A stretch of 64,000 nt of DNA from Streptomyces nymphaeiformis (GCF_014203895.1 NZ_JACHJY010000003.1:310001-374000); one strand, 5' to 3'; counted from the stretch's first letter, positions 50,856-59,705 are shown. Numbers and translations are program-made. Notes: generated from the sequence alone by a model not told the origin.

Positions 50856-52274
50856 ATGGACGTCTGCGGGATCCCCATGATGGACAAGGTGTGCACCGCC
50901 ATCGACTTCGCCACCAACCCGGCCGGGGCCGTCACCGACGGCATCGGCGCGTGGATCGCGAAGTCGGCAGGAGAACTGGCGGCCAGCGCGGCGGACCTCG
51001 CCACCAAGGCCGTCAACCAGACCACCGCCATCGACCTCAACGCCGGCTGGTTCCGGGACAACTACCAGCTTCTGCTTCCCATCGGGCTCGCCCTGACCGT
51101 CGGCACGTTCTGCATCCAGCTCATGCTCGCGGCCTGGCGGCGCGACGAGCGGGCCCTGGCCCAGGCCGCGATCGGCACCATGACCGGCGTCCTGTTCAGC
51201 TTCTGCGCCATCGCCTTCACCACCGTCGCCATCACCGTGGTCGACGCCCTGTCCGACGGCCTGTTCCAAGCCGCCAACACCTCGGTCGACGACGCGATCC
51301 GCCGCGTCGTGAAGATCAATGAGTTGGGGGCGATGTACGGCCTGGGCTGGGGCGTTCCCGCCCTGGTCGCCCTGGGCTGCGCGATCGGCGCCTTCCTGTA
51401 CTGGGGTGTCATGGTCGCCCGGAAGGTCGGCGTCCTGATCATGGTCTCGCTCGCCGTGTTCGCCGGCGCCGGTGGCGGCTGGGAGGTCGCCAAGCGCTGG
51501 CGGCGCGGCTGGATCGAGGCCACCGCCACCCTGGTCGTCTCGAAACTCCTGATGACCATCGTCTTCCTGATCGGCGTCTCCGCCATGGGCAAGAGCGACG
51601 CCAACGACGGGCTGTCGGCCCTGTCCGACGCGATGGCCGGCATCGTCGTCATGGTCCTGGTCCTCCTGTGCCCCTACGCCACGTACAAGTTCGTCCACTG
51701 GGCGAGCGACGGCGGCGGACACGACGACCTGCACCGCACCGGCGTCGCGGGCATGGCCATCGCCGCCGGAGCGGCGAAGACCGCCGCCAGCCTGGCGATG
51801 CGGGTCGGGACCGGAACCCCCGCTCCCCAGGGGCCGAGCCAGGTTCCCGGCGCGGGTGCCGACGGTGTCGCCTCCGGCATCAACCCCGCCGGCGGCAACC
51901 TCAGCAAGGAGGGCATCGACGCCGGCCCGCCCAAGCCGCAGACCCGCTTCCGGTACGGCGAGGACCCGAACGCCCCCGGCGACAAGGGCCGGGCCCTGAT
52001 CCAGCGCCCCGGCATCCCGCCGCTCATCACCCGTCCCGGCGGAAGCGAAGCAGCCCCTTCCGCCGACGAGATCCCGGCCCCGGCGGCCCCTTCCGGTGTT
52101 CTCACCGGCGCGTCGGCTCCAGGCGGCAGCATGGTCTCCGTGCCGTCCGCCGCCTCCGGATCCCCGTGGTTCGCCGCCCGGGCCGCGCCCCCGCCGGCCT
52201 CGACCCCGCTGGCGGTCGGTTCCCCGATGCCGACGACCTGGGTGTACCCCACTCAGCCGCCCTCGGGTTCCTGA
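50856..52274 (+). CDS. Polytopic conjugation protein (VirB6/TrbL-like)
   Basis: A 472-residue membrane protein. The N-terminal ~60 residues are soluble (MDVCGIPMMDKVCTAIDF), followed by about six membrane segments between residues 68 and 285 (LLLPIGLALTVGTFCIQLML, IVVMVLVLLCPYATYKFVHW). The last ~185 residues are a Pro/Ala/Gly-rich cytoplasmic tail. This matches VirB6/TrbL channel components. ATG 50856 follows a strong AAAGGAGG site by seven bases, the best in the operon, suggesting a high translation rate or a transcript start nearby. Confidence 0.8.
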   Translation: MDVCGIPMMDKVCTAIDFATNPAGAVTDGIGAWIAKSAGELAASAADLATKAVNQTTAIDLNAGWFRDNYQLLLPIGLALTVGTFCIQLMLAAWRRDERALAQAAIGTMTGVLFSFCAIAFTTVAITVVDALSDGLFQAANTSVDDAIRRVVKINELGAMYGLGWGVPALVALGCAIGAFLYWGVMVARKVGVLIMVSLAVFAGAGGGWEVAKRWRRGWIEATATLVVSKLLMTIVFLIGVSAMGKSDANDGLSALSDAMAGIVVMVLVLLCPYATYKFVHWASDGGGHDDLHRTGVAGMAIAAGAAKTAASLAMRVGTGTPAPQGPSQVPGAGADGVASGINPAGGNLSKEGIDAGPPKPQTRFRYGEDPNAPGDKGRALIQRPGIPPLITRPGGSEAAPSADEIPAPAAPSGVLTGASAPGGSMVSVPSAASGSPWFAARAAPPPASTPLAVGSPMPTTWVYPTQPPSGS

Positions 52275-52348
52275 CCCGTCACCACCGGGGGCGGGCTGTC
52301 CCTCCGCAGCCCGCCCCCTCCCAGCCCGACCGTCAAAGGAGTTCCGTC

Positions 52349-52453
52349 ATGTCCTCCAGAAGAGCGCCGCACGTCCCGTCCTTCGTTCGCTCCCATCGTC
52401 TGGAACCCTCATGTCCGGTAAGCACCAGGCCGAAGTCCCCTCGGCCACCGTGA
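52349..52453 (+). CDS. Small ORF with strong ribosome site overlapping the SCO6880-type gene
   Basis: AAAGGAG lies seven bases before ATG 52349, which opens a 34-codon frame (starting MSSRRAPHVPSFVRSHRLEP) ending at 52453, inside and out of frame with the next gene (ATG 52411). The peptide is basic and proline-rich with no recognised domain. Because the large gene has a weaker site, this ORF could couple its translation by reinitiation. Alternatively the large protein starts here in the native gene and a frameshift separates them. Confidence 0.45.
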   Translation: MSSRRAPHVPSFVRSHRLEPSCPVSTRPKSPRPP

Positions 52454-53883
52454 AGTTCCCCCACCGCAGCAGGCGCGGCGTCCTGCTCGGCCTGACCGCC
52501 CCGCAGCTGCTCGTCGCCGGCCTCACCGGCCTTCTCCTTCTCGCTGTGATCCTCACCCACGGCGTGGTCGGCGCTCTCGCGCTCATCCCCCTGTGGGCCG
52601 TCATCGCCCTGTTCGTCTTCGTCCGCCACCGGGGCCGCGCCCTGGCTGACTGGACGCCGATCATCGTCCGGTACGCCCTGCGCCGGATGCGCGGCCAGCT
52701 CGTCTGGCTCACCCGCCCCTCGCGCCGGCCGACCCGCGAGGGACTCCTCCACCTGCCCGGCACCGCCGCCAGCCTGCGCGTGGCCACCGCGCCCGACGGT
52801 CGGTACGGCGCTGTCCACGACCCGCACCACGGCACGCTGACCGCCGTGGTCAAGGTCTCCTCCCGCGCCTACGCCCTGCTCGACCCGGGCACCCAGCACG
52901 CCAACGTCAGCGGCTGGGGACGAGCTCTGGCCGCTCTCGCCCGGACCGGGCAGATCGCCCGCGTCCAGGTGATCGAGCGCACCGTCCCGGACTCCGGTGA
53001 CAGCCTGCGCCGCTACTGGGAGGAGCACGGCCGCCCCGACATCCCGGTGGCCGGCGCGATCTACAACGAGCTGATCCAGAGCGCGGGCCCGGCCGCCGCC
53101 CCGCACGAGGCGTACGTCGCGCTGTCGCTGGACACCAAGGCGGCACGCCGGCTGATCAACCAGGCCGGCGGCGGACTGACCGGGGCCTTCAGCGTCCTGG
53201 CGCAGCTGACCTCGACCTTCGAGCAGGCCGCGCGGACCGCCGGGCTCAACCCGACCGGCTGGCTCACCGCCCGCGAGATCGCGGCCGTCGTACGTACGGC
53301 GTACGACCCCAAGGCGCTCGCGGCGCTGGACCGGTGGTCGGCCACCGGACGTCCCGAGGCCGACGCCGCGGCTGCCGGTCCGGTGGTGGTCGTGGAGAAG
53401 GCGGACCACATCACGACCGACTCGGCCGTCCACGCCACGTACTGGGTGGAGAACTGGCCCCGGACCGAAACAAGCGCCGGTTTCCTGCACCAGCTCCTGT
53501 TCACCGGCGGGGTCCGGCGCACGCTGTCGCTCTCTTACGAGCCGAAGGGACTGGACGCCGCCCTGCGAGACGTCCAGCGCAAAAAGGCGTCGGTCATCGC
53601 CGATGCCGCCGAGCGGGCGCGGCGCGGGCAGGTCGATTCCGAGGCGGACTCGATCGAGTACCAGGACATCAAGGCGCGCGAGCGGCAGCTCATCGCCGGC
53701 CACGCGGATGTCGCCCTGACCGGTCTGCTGACCGTCTCGGCCGACTCCGAGGAGGAGCTGCGCACCGCGTGCGCGGTCGTGGAGACCGCCGCCGTCGGCG
53801 CCCAGCTCGACCTCCGGCCCCTGACCTGGCAGCAGGCCGAGGCGTTCACCGCCGCCGCACTGCCGCTCGCCCTCGCCGCGTAA
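52411..53883 (+). CDS. SCO6880-family conjugation protein (VirB3 + VirB4 N-domain-like)
   Basis: A 490-residue protein. Two adjacent membrane segments at ~30-70 (LLVAGLTGLLLLAVILTHGV, LALIPLWAVIALFVFVRH) resemble VirB3/PrgI. The rest is a soluble domain like the non-ATPase N-terminal part of VirB4 (SSRAYALLDPGTQHANVSGW, VNQAGGG-type region near INQAGGGLTGAFSV, ELRTACAVVETAAVGAQLDL). The matching ATPase domain is encoded separately two genes downstream (54399-55904), so VirB4 is split here. This split is typical of the actinobacterial SCO6880-type clusters. Start ATG 52411 has GGAA nearby; an upstream overlapping ORF may assist initiation. Confidence 0.8.
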   Translation: MSGKHQAEVPSATVKFPHRSRRGVLLGLTAPQLLVAGLTGLLLLAVILTHGVVGALALIPLWAVIALFVFVRHRGRALADWTPIIVRYALRRMRGQLVWLTRPSRRPTREGLLHLPGTAASLRVATAPDGRYGAVHDPHHGTLTAVVKVSSRAYALLDPGTQHANVSGWGRALAALARTGQIARVQVIERTVPDSGDSLRRYWEEHGRPDIPVAGAIYNELIQSAGPAAAPHEAYVALSLDTKAARRLINQAGGGLTGAFSVLAQLTSTFEQAARTAGLNPTGWLTAREIAAVVRTAYDPKALAALDRWSATGRPEADAAAAGPVVVVEKADHITTDSAVHATYWVENWPRTETSAGFLHQLLFTGGVRRTLSLSYEPKGLDAALRDVQRKKASVIADAAERARRGQVDSEADSIEYQDIKARERQLIAGHADVALTGLLTVSADSEEELRTACAVVETAAVGAQLDLRPLTWQQAEAFTAAALPLALAA

Positions 53884-53915
53884 CCCCCGACGCCCCCTGT
53901 CGAAAGAGCACTTCC

Positions 53916-54371
53916 GTGTCCCGCACTCCCCCCAGCACGACCGCGCAGGACTTCGTGCCCTTCGCCACCGCCGCGCTCGACTTCCACCGCGCGCTCAACC
54001 TCCCCGGCGGCCCGCTCGTCACCAGCCGCGCCGAGCTGGACGCCCTGCACGCCCATCTCGTCTCGCTGTACGGGCTGCTCGACGCGCACGCCGTACGGGT
54101 CGGGCAGCTCCTGCCGGTCGAGGGTGACCACCTGCGTGCCGCCCGCGCCCGGGTCTGGCAGGCCGCCGACCACCTCCATGCCGCCTACCACGCAGCGCCC
54201 CGGGCGGACTCCGGCGAGGTGCCCGAGAGCGAGGCGTGCCGGGCGGGCCTTCCCGAAGGCGCGCCGGAGCTGACCATCTGCCAGCGCCATCAGCGCACCG
54301 CGCACCTGGTCCGCCGCCGTACGACTCCGGCCGACCTGCATACCCCGTTCACCGGCCTCATCCGCCGCTGA
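53916..54371 (+). CDS. Conjugation-cluster protein of unknown function (DUF6238-like)
   Basis: A 151-residue soluble, largely helical protein (FATAALDFHRALNLPGGPLV, ELDALHAHLVSLYGLLDAHA) with a conserved-looking ICQRHQRTAHLVRRR stretch near the end. No membrane segment or catalytic motif. It is regularly placed between the SCO6880-type and VirB4-type genes in actinomycete conjugation clusters, as far as I recall. The GTG start has an AAAGAG site about ten bases upstream. Confidence 0.6.
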   Translation: MSRTPPSTTAQDFVPFATAALDFHRALNLPGGPLVTSRAELDALHAHLVSLYGLLDAHAVRVGQLLPVEGDHLRAARARVWQAADHLHAAYHAAPRADSGEVPESEACRAGLPEGAPELTICQRHQRTAHLVRRRTTPADLHTPFTGLIRR

Positions 54372-54398
54372 CCCCGTCACCTGCCTGGAGAAACGTTC

Positions 54399-55904
54399 AT
54401 GCCCCGTACCCGCGCCAGCGCCTCCCACCTGTTCGTGCCCCACAAGGCTTCACGCACCCAGCGGAGGGCCGCCCGAGCCGGTTTCGCCGACGCCCACCGG
54501 CAGGCCCGCCGCGCCGAAGCGCCCCCGAGGCACCGTGCCCAGGAGACCGCCGATCCGGAACTGCGGCCGGCCTACCCGCTGTCCGGGCGGCCCGGTCCGG
54601 CGTCGGCCCGCGGCGGCAAGCTCCGCCTGCCCGCCCACCGGATGACCACCGCCACCGCCAGCGGCGCCTATCCGTTCGTCGCCGAGGGCGGCCTGGGGGC
54701 GGAGGGCGTCTTCATCGGCCGCGACGTCCACGCCGAGGCCGCTTTCTGCTTCGACCCGTTCTCCCTGTACGGCAGCGGCCGGATCGAGGGCTTCACCAAC
54801 CCCAACGCCGTCCTGGCGGGGATCATCGGCATGGGCAAGTCCGCGCTCGCGAAGTCCATCGCCACCCGGTCCATCGCCCACGGCTACCGGATCTACATCC
54901 CCTGCGACCCGAAGGGCGAATGGACCGGCGTCGCGCAGGCCCTCGGCGGCTACAGCATCGCGCTCGGCCCCGGCCTCCCGGGACGGCTGAACCCGCTGGA
55001 CGCACCGGCCCGGCCCGCCTCCGTCAACGAGGACGACTGGGCGAGCGAGGTCCGAAAGCGCCGCCTGCTGCTCCTGGCCGGCCTGGCGCGCACCGTCCTG
55101 AAGCGCGATCTGCTGCCGATGGAACACACCGCCCTGGATCTCGCCCTCGACCTGGTCGTCGCCGAGGCCGCCGCCCGCGGCACGGTGCCGCTGCTCGGCG
55201 AGATCGCGCACGTCCTCGGCTCCCCCCTGCGCCTCGACCAGGCCCTCGGCAACTCCTCCGGGCATCTGGGGACGGCCGCACAGGACGTCGCACACGCCCT
55301 GCGCCGCCTGGTGCACGGCGACTTGAGCGGGATGTTCGACGCCCCGAGCACCGTCGCGTTCGATCCGACCGCGCCGATGCTGTCCATCGATCTCTCCCGC
55401 CTCGGCGGTGCCGGCGACGACACCGCGTTGGTGTTGGCCATGACGTGCGCGAGCGCGTGGATGGAGTCGGCCCTCGCCGACCCCGACGGCGGCCGGCGCT
55501 GGGTGATCTACGACGAGGCGTGGCGGGTGATGCGACACGTCGGCCTGCTGGAGCGGATGCAGTCCCAGTGGAAGCTCTCCCGTGGTCTCGGCATCGCGAA
55601 CCTGATGGTCATCCACCGGCTCAGCGACCTGCTCTCGGCGGGCGACGCCGGCTCGCGTGGCCGGGTCCTGGCCGAGGGCCTCCTGGCCGACTGCTCCACG
55701 CGCATCATCTATCGGCAGGAGCCCGACCAGCTCGACGCCGCCGCGTCCCTGCTCGGCCTGACCGGCGTCGAGACCCAGGCGGTGTCCGCCCTGACCAAGG
55801 GCCGGGGCCTGTGGAAGGTCGCGGGCCGGTCCTTCATCACGCAGCACATCCTCCACCCGGCCGAACGCGAACTGTTCGACACCGACGCCCGGGTGGCGGC
55901 CTAG
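54399..55904 (+). CDS. VirB4-like conjugation ATPase
   Basis: A 501-residue P-loop ATPase. The first ~85 residues are basic and disordered. Walker A is AGIIGMGKSALAKSIATRS; the Walker B strand is RRWVIYDEAWRVMRHVGL. Other VirB4/TraC features include YIPCDPKGEWTGVAQALGG, LSRGLGIANLMVIHRLSDLL and the end motif SALTKGRGLWKVAGRSFI. It should power substrate transfer or pilus assembly together with the SCO6880-type protein that supplies the N-terminal VirB4-like domain. ATG 54399 has GGAG eight bases upstream. The next gene starts two bases after its stop. Confidence 0.88.
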   Translation: MPRTRASASHLFVPHKASRTQRRAARAGFADAHRQARRAEAPPRHRAQETADPELRPAYPLSGRPGPASARGGKLRLPAHRMTTATASGAYPFVAEGGLGAEGVFIGRDVHAEAAFCFDPFSLYGSGRIEGFTNPNAVLAGIIGMGKSALAKSIATRSIAHGYRIYIPCDPKGEWTGVAQALGGYSIALGPGLPGRLNPLDAPARPASVNEDDWASEVRKRRLLLLAGLARTVLKRDLLPMEHTALDLALDLVVAEAAARGTVPLLGEIAHVLGSPLRLDQALGNSSGHLGTAAQDVAHALRRLVHGDLSGMFDAPSTVAFDPTAPMLSIDLSRLGGAGDDTALVLAMTCASAWMESALADPDGGRRWVIYDEAWRVMRHVGLLERMQSQWKLSRGLGIANLMVIHRLSDLLSAGDAGSRGRVLAEGLLADCSTRIIYRQEPDQLDAAASLLGLTGVETQAVSALTKGRGLWKVAGRSFITQHILHPAERELFDTDARVAA

Positions 55905-55906
55905 AC

Positions 55907-56620
55907 ATGTCCGGAGGAACGATCAAGTCCGTTTCCCCCAGTTCTCCCGCCCCGGCCGAGAACCAGCCGGCGGCCACCGAGGACCTGGCGTGGCGGAGGC
56001 ACATCCCGGCGTTGGCCTCCGCCGTCGCCGGGATCCGGCAGGCGTCCGACGCCTGGGACGCGGTCTCGGACTCCTTCTGCGACACCGACGGCTGGCCCGT
56101 CGACGAGCACGGGTACGAGAACGGCAAGGTGAAGCGCGACGCCGAGGCATGGCAGCACGTCGAGGTCTTCCTCGACCACGGCCCCGAGGTCCTGGCCGGC
56201 GTCCGCGCGACCGCCCAAGTCGCCGACTACGTCGAGGGGCCCATCAGCGAAGACCTCCGCTCGCTGCGCGGCATCGACCGCACCCTGGAACACGCGGCAA
56301 AGCTCCAGCGCGAGTGGGACCAGATCATGGCCCTCATGGACGCCTCGCTGCCCGGCTCGCGGAAGCTCTACGAGAGCCAGGCGCAGGAGGAACGGAACGC
56401 CGACGGCTGGCACTACGCCGACGAGCTGGCCATCCGCGGCCCGGCCCTCGGCCGGGCCGCCGACTACCTGGTCCGCCGGGCGGACGCCGAGCAGTCCGCG
56501 CACGCAGAGCGGGCGCGCGTGGCTCTCGCCCGCTCCGCCTCCGGCCCTCGTGGAACCCTGCCCGCCTCTCCCCCGGCACCGTCGGCACCCAACGCACCGG
56601 TCCCGGGCCGCTCCCGCTGA
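55907..56620 (+). CDS. Unknown soluble protein of the conjugation cluster
   Basis: A 237-residue protein not recognised. It is mainly helical and charged (IPALASAVAGIRQASDAWDA, TLEHAAKLQREWDQIMALMD), with a heptad-like middle part suggesting a coiled coil and a Pro/Ala-rich tail. No membrane segment, cysteine cluster or catalytic motif is visible. The ATG begins two bases after the VirB4-like stop, so it is translated with it and may be a partner or regulator of that ATPase. Confidence 0.65.
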   Translation: MSGGTIKSVSPSSPAPAENQPAATEDLAWRRHIPALASAVAGIRQASDAWDAVSDSFCDTDGWPVDEHGYENGKVKRDAEAWQHVEVFLDHGPEVLAGVRATAQVADYVEGPISEDLRSLRGIDRTLEHAAKLQREWDQIMALMDASLPGSRKLYESQAQEERNADGWHYADELAIRGPALGRAADYLVRRADAEQSAHAERARVALARSASGPRGTLPASPPAPSAPNAPVPGRSR

Positions 56621-56761
56621 CGCCCGTAGCACCGAGTCCCGGCGGGACCAAACCGCCCGATCACCAGATCCTCGTGGACCACCGCCCGCCCGACGCGGTC
56701 CGGCCCGTACCCACTGCGGTGCGCCGCCGGCCGCTGGGGCGTCTCACCACGGAGAAAACCC

Positions 56762-57649
56762 ATGCACCAGGACAATCTCCTGATCACCATCCAGCAGGAG
56801 GGACCGCGGATCACCGCGTGGATCAGTTCCTCCTCGCCTGCTGTCTCCGACGGCCCGAAACAGGATCACGGGTACGGCTACCTCACCGGTCCCCTTCGCC
56901 AGCGAGGCCTGGAGGTCACCGTCGAGTACGGCCTGAGCGACTACATCGTCGACGTCGCCCTCCCCGACGGCAGCTCGGTGATCATCTCGCCACCGCAGGA
57001 ACCGCCTTCCGAGGACCCCGAGTTCCCCGAGAGCTGGACGGTGGTCCGTCACCGGGAGGCCGCGCCCGCGGTGTACGAGGTGATCTACGACTCCGAGCCC
57101 GACGGTCCAGATGCCCGGCACGGCAGCAACGTCTCAAGCCTGCTCGCCGCCGTCGACGCGCGTCTGGACCAGCTCGGCGTGCCGCCCCGTCCCGGGCAGC
57201 ACCGCTCCTCCCGGGAGCGCGCCGCCGACGAGGTTCTCCGCCGGGCGGGCTTCATCTCCGCGATCTCGTTCGATGGGGAGCGCTATCACCGGCTGCCCAC
57301 GGCCATGACCGGCCTGGCCGAACAGCGGCAGATGGTGACCCGGGCCTTCACTGCACTACAGGCCGATGGCTTCAACGTCCTATGCGATTCGGCCCTGCTC
57401 AGGCCCGGTACTCCCCCTGCCCGGCCGCACGAGGCACGGCTCGGCGACGTCCTCACCACCCAGCCCGACCCGGTCCGAAGCCCGGTAGCCCCGGCCGCTC
57501 TGCCAGCCTCCGTTCCACCTCGGGTGAGCGCTGCTCTCACACCCTCGCCGTCGACCGGCTCGCGCACGGTCCGCACACGCCTGGCGGCGGAAGCCCTCCA
57601 GCGTGCCGCGCCGCCGCCCGCGCGTCCCTCCACCGCACCTGGTCGCTGA
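56762..57649 (+). CDS. Unknown conjugation-cluster protein with a repeated modular fold
   Basis: A 295-residue protein of unknown function. Its first ~75 residues look like a small alpha/beta domain (NLLITIQQEGPRITAWISSS). Residues ~155-215 (EVLRRAGFISAISFDGERYH, then ALQADGFNVLCDSALLRPG) match in pattern the N-terminal module of the next gene's product. The last ~75 residues are low-complexity Pro/Ala. ATG 56762 has GGAG seven bases upstream. It is in the same orientation as the transfer genes and is probably accessory to them. Confidence 0.62.
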   Translation: MHQDNLLITIQQEGPRITAWISSSSPAVSDGPKQDHGYGYLTGPLRQRGLEVTVEYGLSDYIVDVALPDGSSVIISPPQEPPSEDPEFPESWTVVRHREAAPAVYEVIYDSEPDGPDARHGSNVSSLLAAVDARLDQLGVPPRPGQHRSSRERAADEVLRRAGFISAISFDGERYHRLPTAMTGLAEQRQMVTRAFTALQADGFNVLCDSALLRPGTPPARPHEARLGDVLTTQPDPVRSPVAPAALPASVPPRVSAALTPSPSTGSRTVRTRLAAEALQRAAPPPARPSTAPGR

Positions 57650-57748
57650 CCTCTTCCCGCCTCGGAGTTCGCCGTATGCCTCGCACCAGCAGACCCCTTC
57701 CGGCCCTCGACCTCCCCCGTCATCGCGCCCGCACCGGATGGATCAGCC

Positions 57749-58522
57749 GTGTTGCCCAACTCCGCCGAAGAACTGCTTCCCGACGTCGCCATCGGCCGCC
57801 ACCCCGACTACGGCATCGTCGCCGCGAACCCCAAGAACCTCGCCGCCAGCACCTGGATGCTGGAGCGGCTCGACTTCCGTCCCGTCCCGGGCGAGCCGAC
57901 CATGTACGCCCTGACCGACCAGCAGCGTGACGGACAGGGCCGCACCACCCGGGCCGTCGAGCTGCTGCGCAACGCCGACTTCCGAGTCGACACGGACGCT
58001 GTGTTCAACCCCTCCCTCGCATCCGGGCCTCGCCCCGTCCCGGGCCGAACCCCGCTCGGCGAGCCCGATGTCGCGTTCGCCGAGCATCCACGGCTCGGCA
58101 TCATCGCGGCCATCGACGACCGGGCCTCCGGAATCACCGGACTCGCCCTGCTCGACCACGGCTGGCGACACGACCCCCGCCTCGACATCTACACGCTGCC
58201 CGCCACCACCGGACGCGACGAGGCCCTGGGGAAGGTCGCCGCCGCGACGCTGGCCCTGGACCGTTCCGGTGTCCAGGTCGCCGTACACCCTCACCTCGCG
58301 CAGGACGTAGCGACCCGCCACCATCCGGCGCCCGTGCCGGCCCCGTCCCACGACCGCGCCCAGGACGTCGGCGTCCGTCGCTCGCCGATCAGCGCCGCCG
58401 CGCTCGCCACCAGCCCCGCCCTCGCCGGCCTCCCAGGCAAGCGGCCGGTGACCGCTCCCGCCACCTCCGTCGCGGCGGCCCGGCCGGTCGACCCGCGCAT
58501 CGCCTTCTCCCGCGACCGTTGA
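57749..58522 (+). CDS. Unknown conjugation-cluster protein related to its upstream neighbour
   Basis: A 257-residue protein of unknown function. Residues ~33-95 (LERLDFRPVPGEPTMYALTD, then ELLRNADFRVDTDAVFNPSL) share the aromatic-Gly-Tyr and L..A.F.V..D pattern with the protein encoded at 56762-57649, suggesting an ancient duplicated module. A second alpha/beta stretch (GITGLALLDHGWRHDPRLDI) follows, then a Pro/Ala tail. GTG 57749 is the first plausible start and lacks a strong ribosome site. It is the last clear gene of the transfer operon. Confidence 0.58.
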   Translation: MLPNSAEELLPDVAIGRHPDYGIVAANPKNLAASTWMLERLDFRPVPGEPTMYALTDQQRDGQGRTTRAVELLRNADFRVDTDAVFNPSLASGPRPVPGRTPLGEPDVAFAEHPRLGIIAAIDDRASGITGLALLDHGWRHDPRLDIYTLPATTGRDEALGKVAAATLALDRSGVQVAVHPHLAQDVATRHHPAPVPAPSHDRAQDVGVRRSPISAAALATSPALAGLPGKRPVTAPATSVAAARPVDPRIAFSRDR

Positions 58523-58560
58523 TCCAACCCCCGTAAGGAAGTTCCTCCATGGCAGTTGTT

Positions 58561-58592
58561 GGTAAGTCCGGCTATCAGAAGTTGTGGAATGG
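58561..58592 (+). repeat. Left copy of an imperfect 32-bp direct repeat
   Basis: GGTAAGTCCGGCTATC followed by a divergent tail ending GGAATGG matches 59674-59705 at 24 of 32 positions in direct orientation. It contains the stop codon of the minus-strand gene 58575-59498. A plus-strand ATG at 58549 reads through it into a short frame of no obvious function. Confidence 0.45.
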
Positions 58593-59498
58593 TCCTCCAT
58601 CCCATGAAGATCCACGGACTTCACTTGGCTCCCAGTCCGCGTAGAAGTCGGTTGGTGGCTCATCCAGCTTGACCTCCTCCGCAAGCCCCCCCAGCTCTTC
58701 AAGTTCCTCGTGCTCGACACGCAGATCGCAGGCTGGGCAGGTGAAGACGAACGGGGTGAACATGACCGCCCACTCATCCTCGTCCACGTGCGTGTCACCA
58801 CTAAGCCAGCCCTGCGAGTCGCATGCCGGGCAGGTGGCGGGCTCGTCGTGTTCGATGTAGCCGGGAGGAGAGACTCGTGCAATCGTGCCGAGGACGAGCT
58901 CGCGTTCCTTCTGGGGCAAGTGGCCGTAACGTTCAGAGAAGACCTCCTTGGCCCGAGCAAGTTTGCTCTCCAGCCGGACACGGACAGCTTCCACGTTCTC
59001 TTCGAGAAGCCGGTCGTGCAGGGACTCGTAACGGCCCCAGTAGGAAGTGTCGATCTTGAGCTCGACGAGCAAGGGGTCGATCAGCCGGAGACACGTGGTG
59101 AAGACGGCATTGACCTCTGACCGGTCGTACATGCCACTGTGTGCGACGCCGTTACGAGCATTGGCTAGCGGTCCAAGCGCCCGCTGATCGACCGGCATCC
59201 TTTTTCGCAAGATCTTCTGCGCTCGAGCATGGGCTTCGGCCAAGCCGATGGTCTTGACCTGCTCCGCGGGAACCGAAGCGTGTGCCCCGTGACCCGTCGC
59301 GTGCAGCAAGGAGTTGAAGTCCTTGCCCTCCACTACGAGAGCCGGGTGGAGGCTGGCCAGGTATGACTTGAGGAGATGCTCGGCAGCGATCCCGGCGTGG
59401 TGGACCGCCAGGTCATGAGACGACGGGCCTTCGGCGAGCGCGGTGAAGGCCGCGATCATCCATTTACGCGAAGAGAGCTTGAGCTGTTCAGAGTCCAT
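58575..59498 (-). CDS. Unknown protein with C-terminal zinc-ribbon (HEPN-like N-terminus possible)
   Basis: A 307-residue protein. The N-terminal ~150 residues are helical and include HHAGIAAEHLLKSYLA and LANARNGVAHSGMYDR; an R-N-x-x-x-H motif in this setting resembles HEPN-domain RNases, though this is a by-eye reading. The C-terminal part has two CxxC pairs (ATCPACDSQGWLSG, FTCPACDLRVEHEELEEL), a zinc ribbon, followed by an acidic end. ATG 59498 matches the onset of the clear protein (MDSEQLKLSSRKWMIAAFTA); ribosome site is weak. It is oriented against the transfer operon, and imperfect direct repeats lie at its end and upstream of its start, so it looks like inserted cargo. Confidence 0.6.
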   Translation of the reverse strand: MDSEQLKLSSRKWMIAAFTALAEGPSSHDLAVHHAGIAAEHLLKSYLASLHPALVVEGKDFNSLLHATGHGAHASVPAEQVKTIGLAEAHARAQKILRKRMPVDQRALGPLANARNGVAHSGMYDRSEVNAVFTTCLRLIDPLLVELKIDTSYWGRYESLHDRLLEENVEAVRVRLESKLARAKEVFSERYGHLPQKERELVLGTIARVSPPGYIEHDEPATCPACDSQGWLSGDTHVDEDEWAVMFTPFVFTCPACDLRVEHEELEELGGLAEEVKLDEPPTDFYADWEPSEVRGSSWDGGPFHNF

Positions 59499-59520
59499 GG
59501 CCAGGACACTAGGCGGCTGG

Positions 59521-59580
59521 AGCGGACACATTGTCGGAATTTCGGTGGCACTCAATAGTGCCACCGGCGATATGTCCGCT
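59521..59580. repeat. 60-bp imperfect palindrome upstream of the cargo gene
   Basis: A perfect 10-bp inner inverted repeat (59543-59552 / 59557-59566, CGGTGGCACT and complement, loop CAAT) sits inside outer 8-bp arms (AGCGGACA 59521-59528 / TGTCCGCT 59573-59580). It starts 22 bases upstream of the cargo gene ATG. It could be an operator, a cruciform recombination site or an end of a small element. The remaining bases to 59831 show only the second direct-repeat copy. Confidence 0.6.
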
Positions 59581-59673
59581 TCTGCCCCAGCGCCGAGCAG
59601 GTCGAGGTCGCAACGGCAGCCGTTCTCGCCGTCCGGACCGTGTTCGGGCAGGAGAACCGGGCCGCAGGTTACC

Positions 59674-59705
59674 GGTAAGCCCGGCTATCGCAGGCTGCGG
59701 AATGC
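59674..59705 (+). repeat. Right copy of an imperfect 32-bp direct repeat
   Basis: GGTAAGCCCGGCTATC followed by a divergent tail ending GGAATGC; 24 of 32 bases match 58561-58592. The two copies bracket the cargo gene and the palindrome, 1,113 bases apart. Confidence 0.45.

Noticed and set aside
54450..55856. 468-codon minus-strand frame opposite the VirB4-like gene
   Set aside because: Antisense to a gene with clear Walker motifs; no domain recognised.
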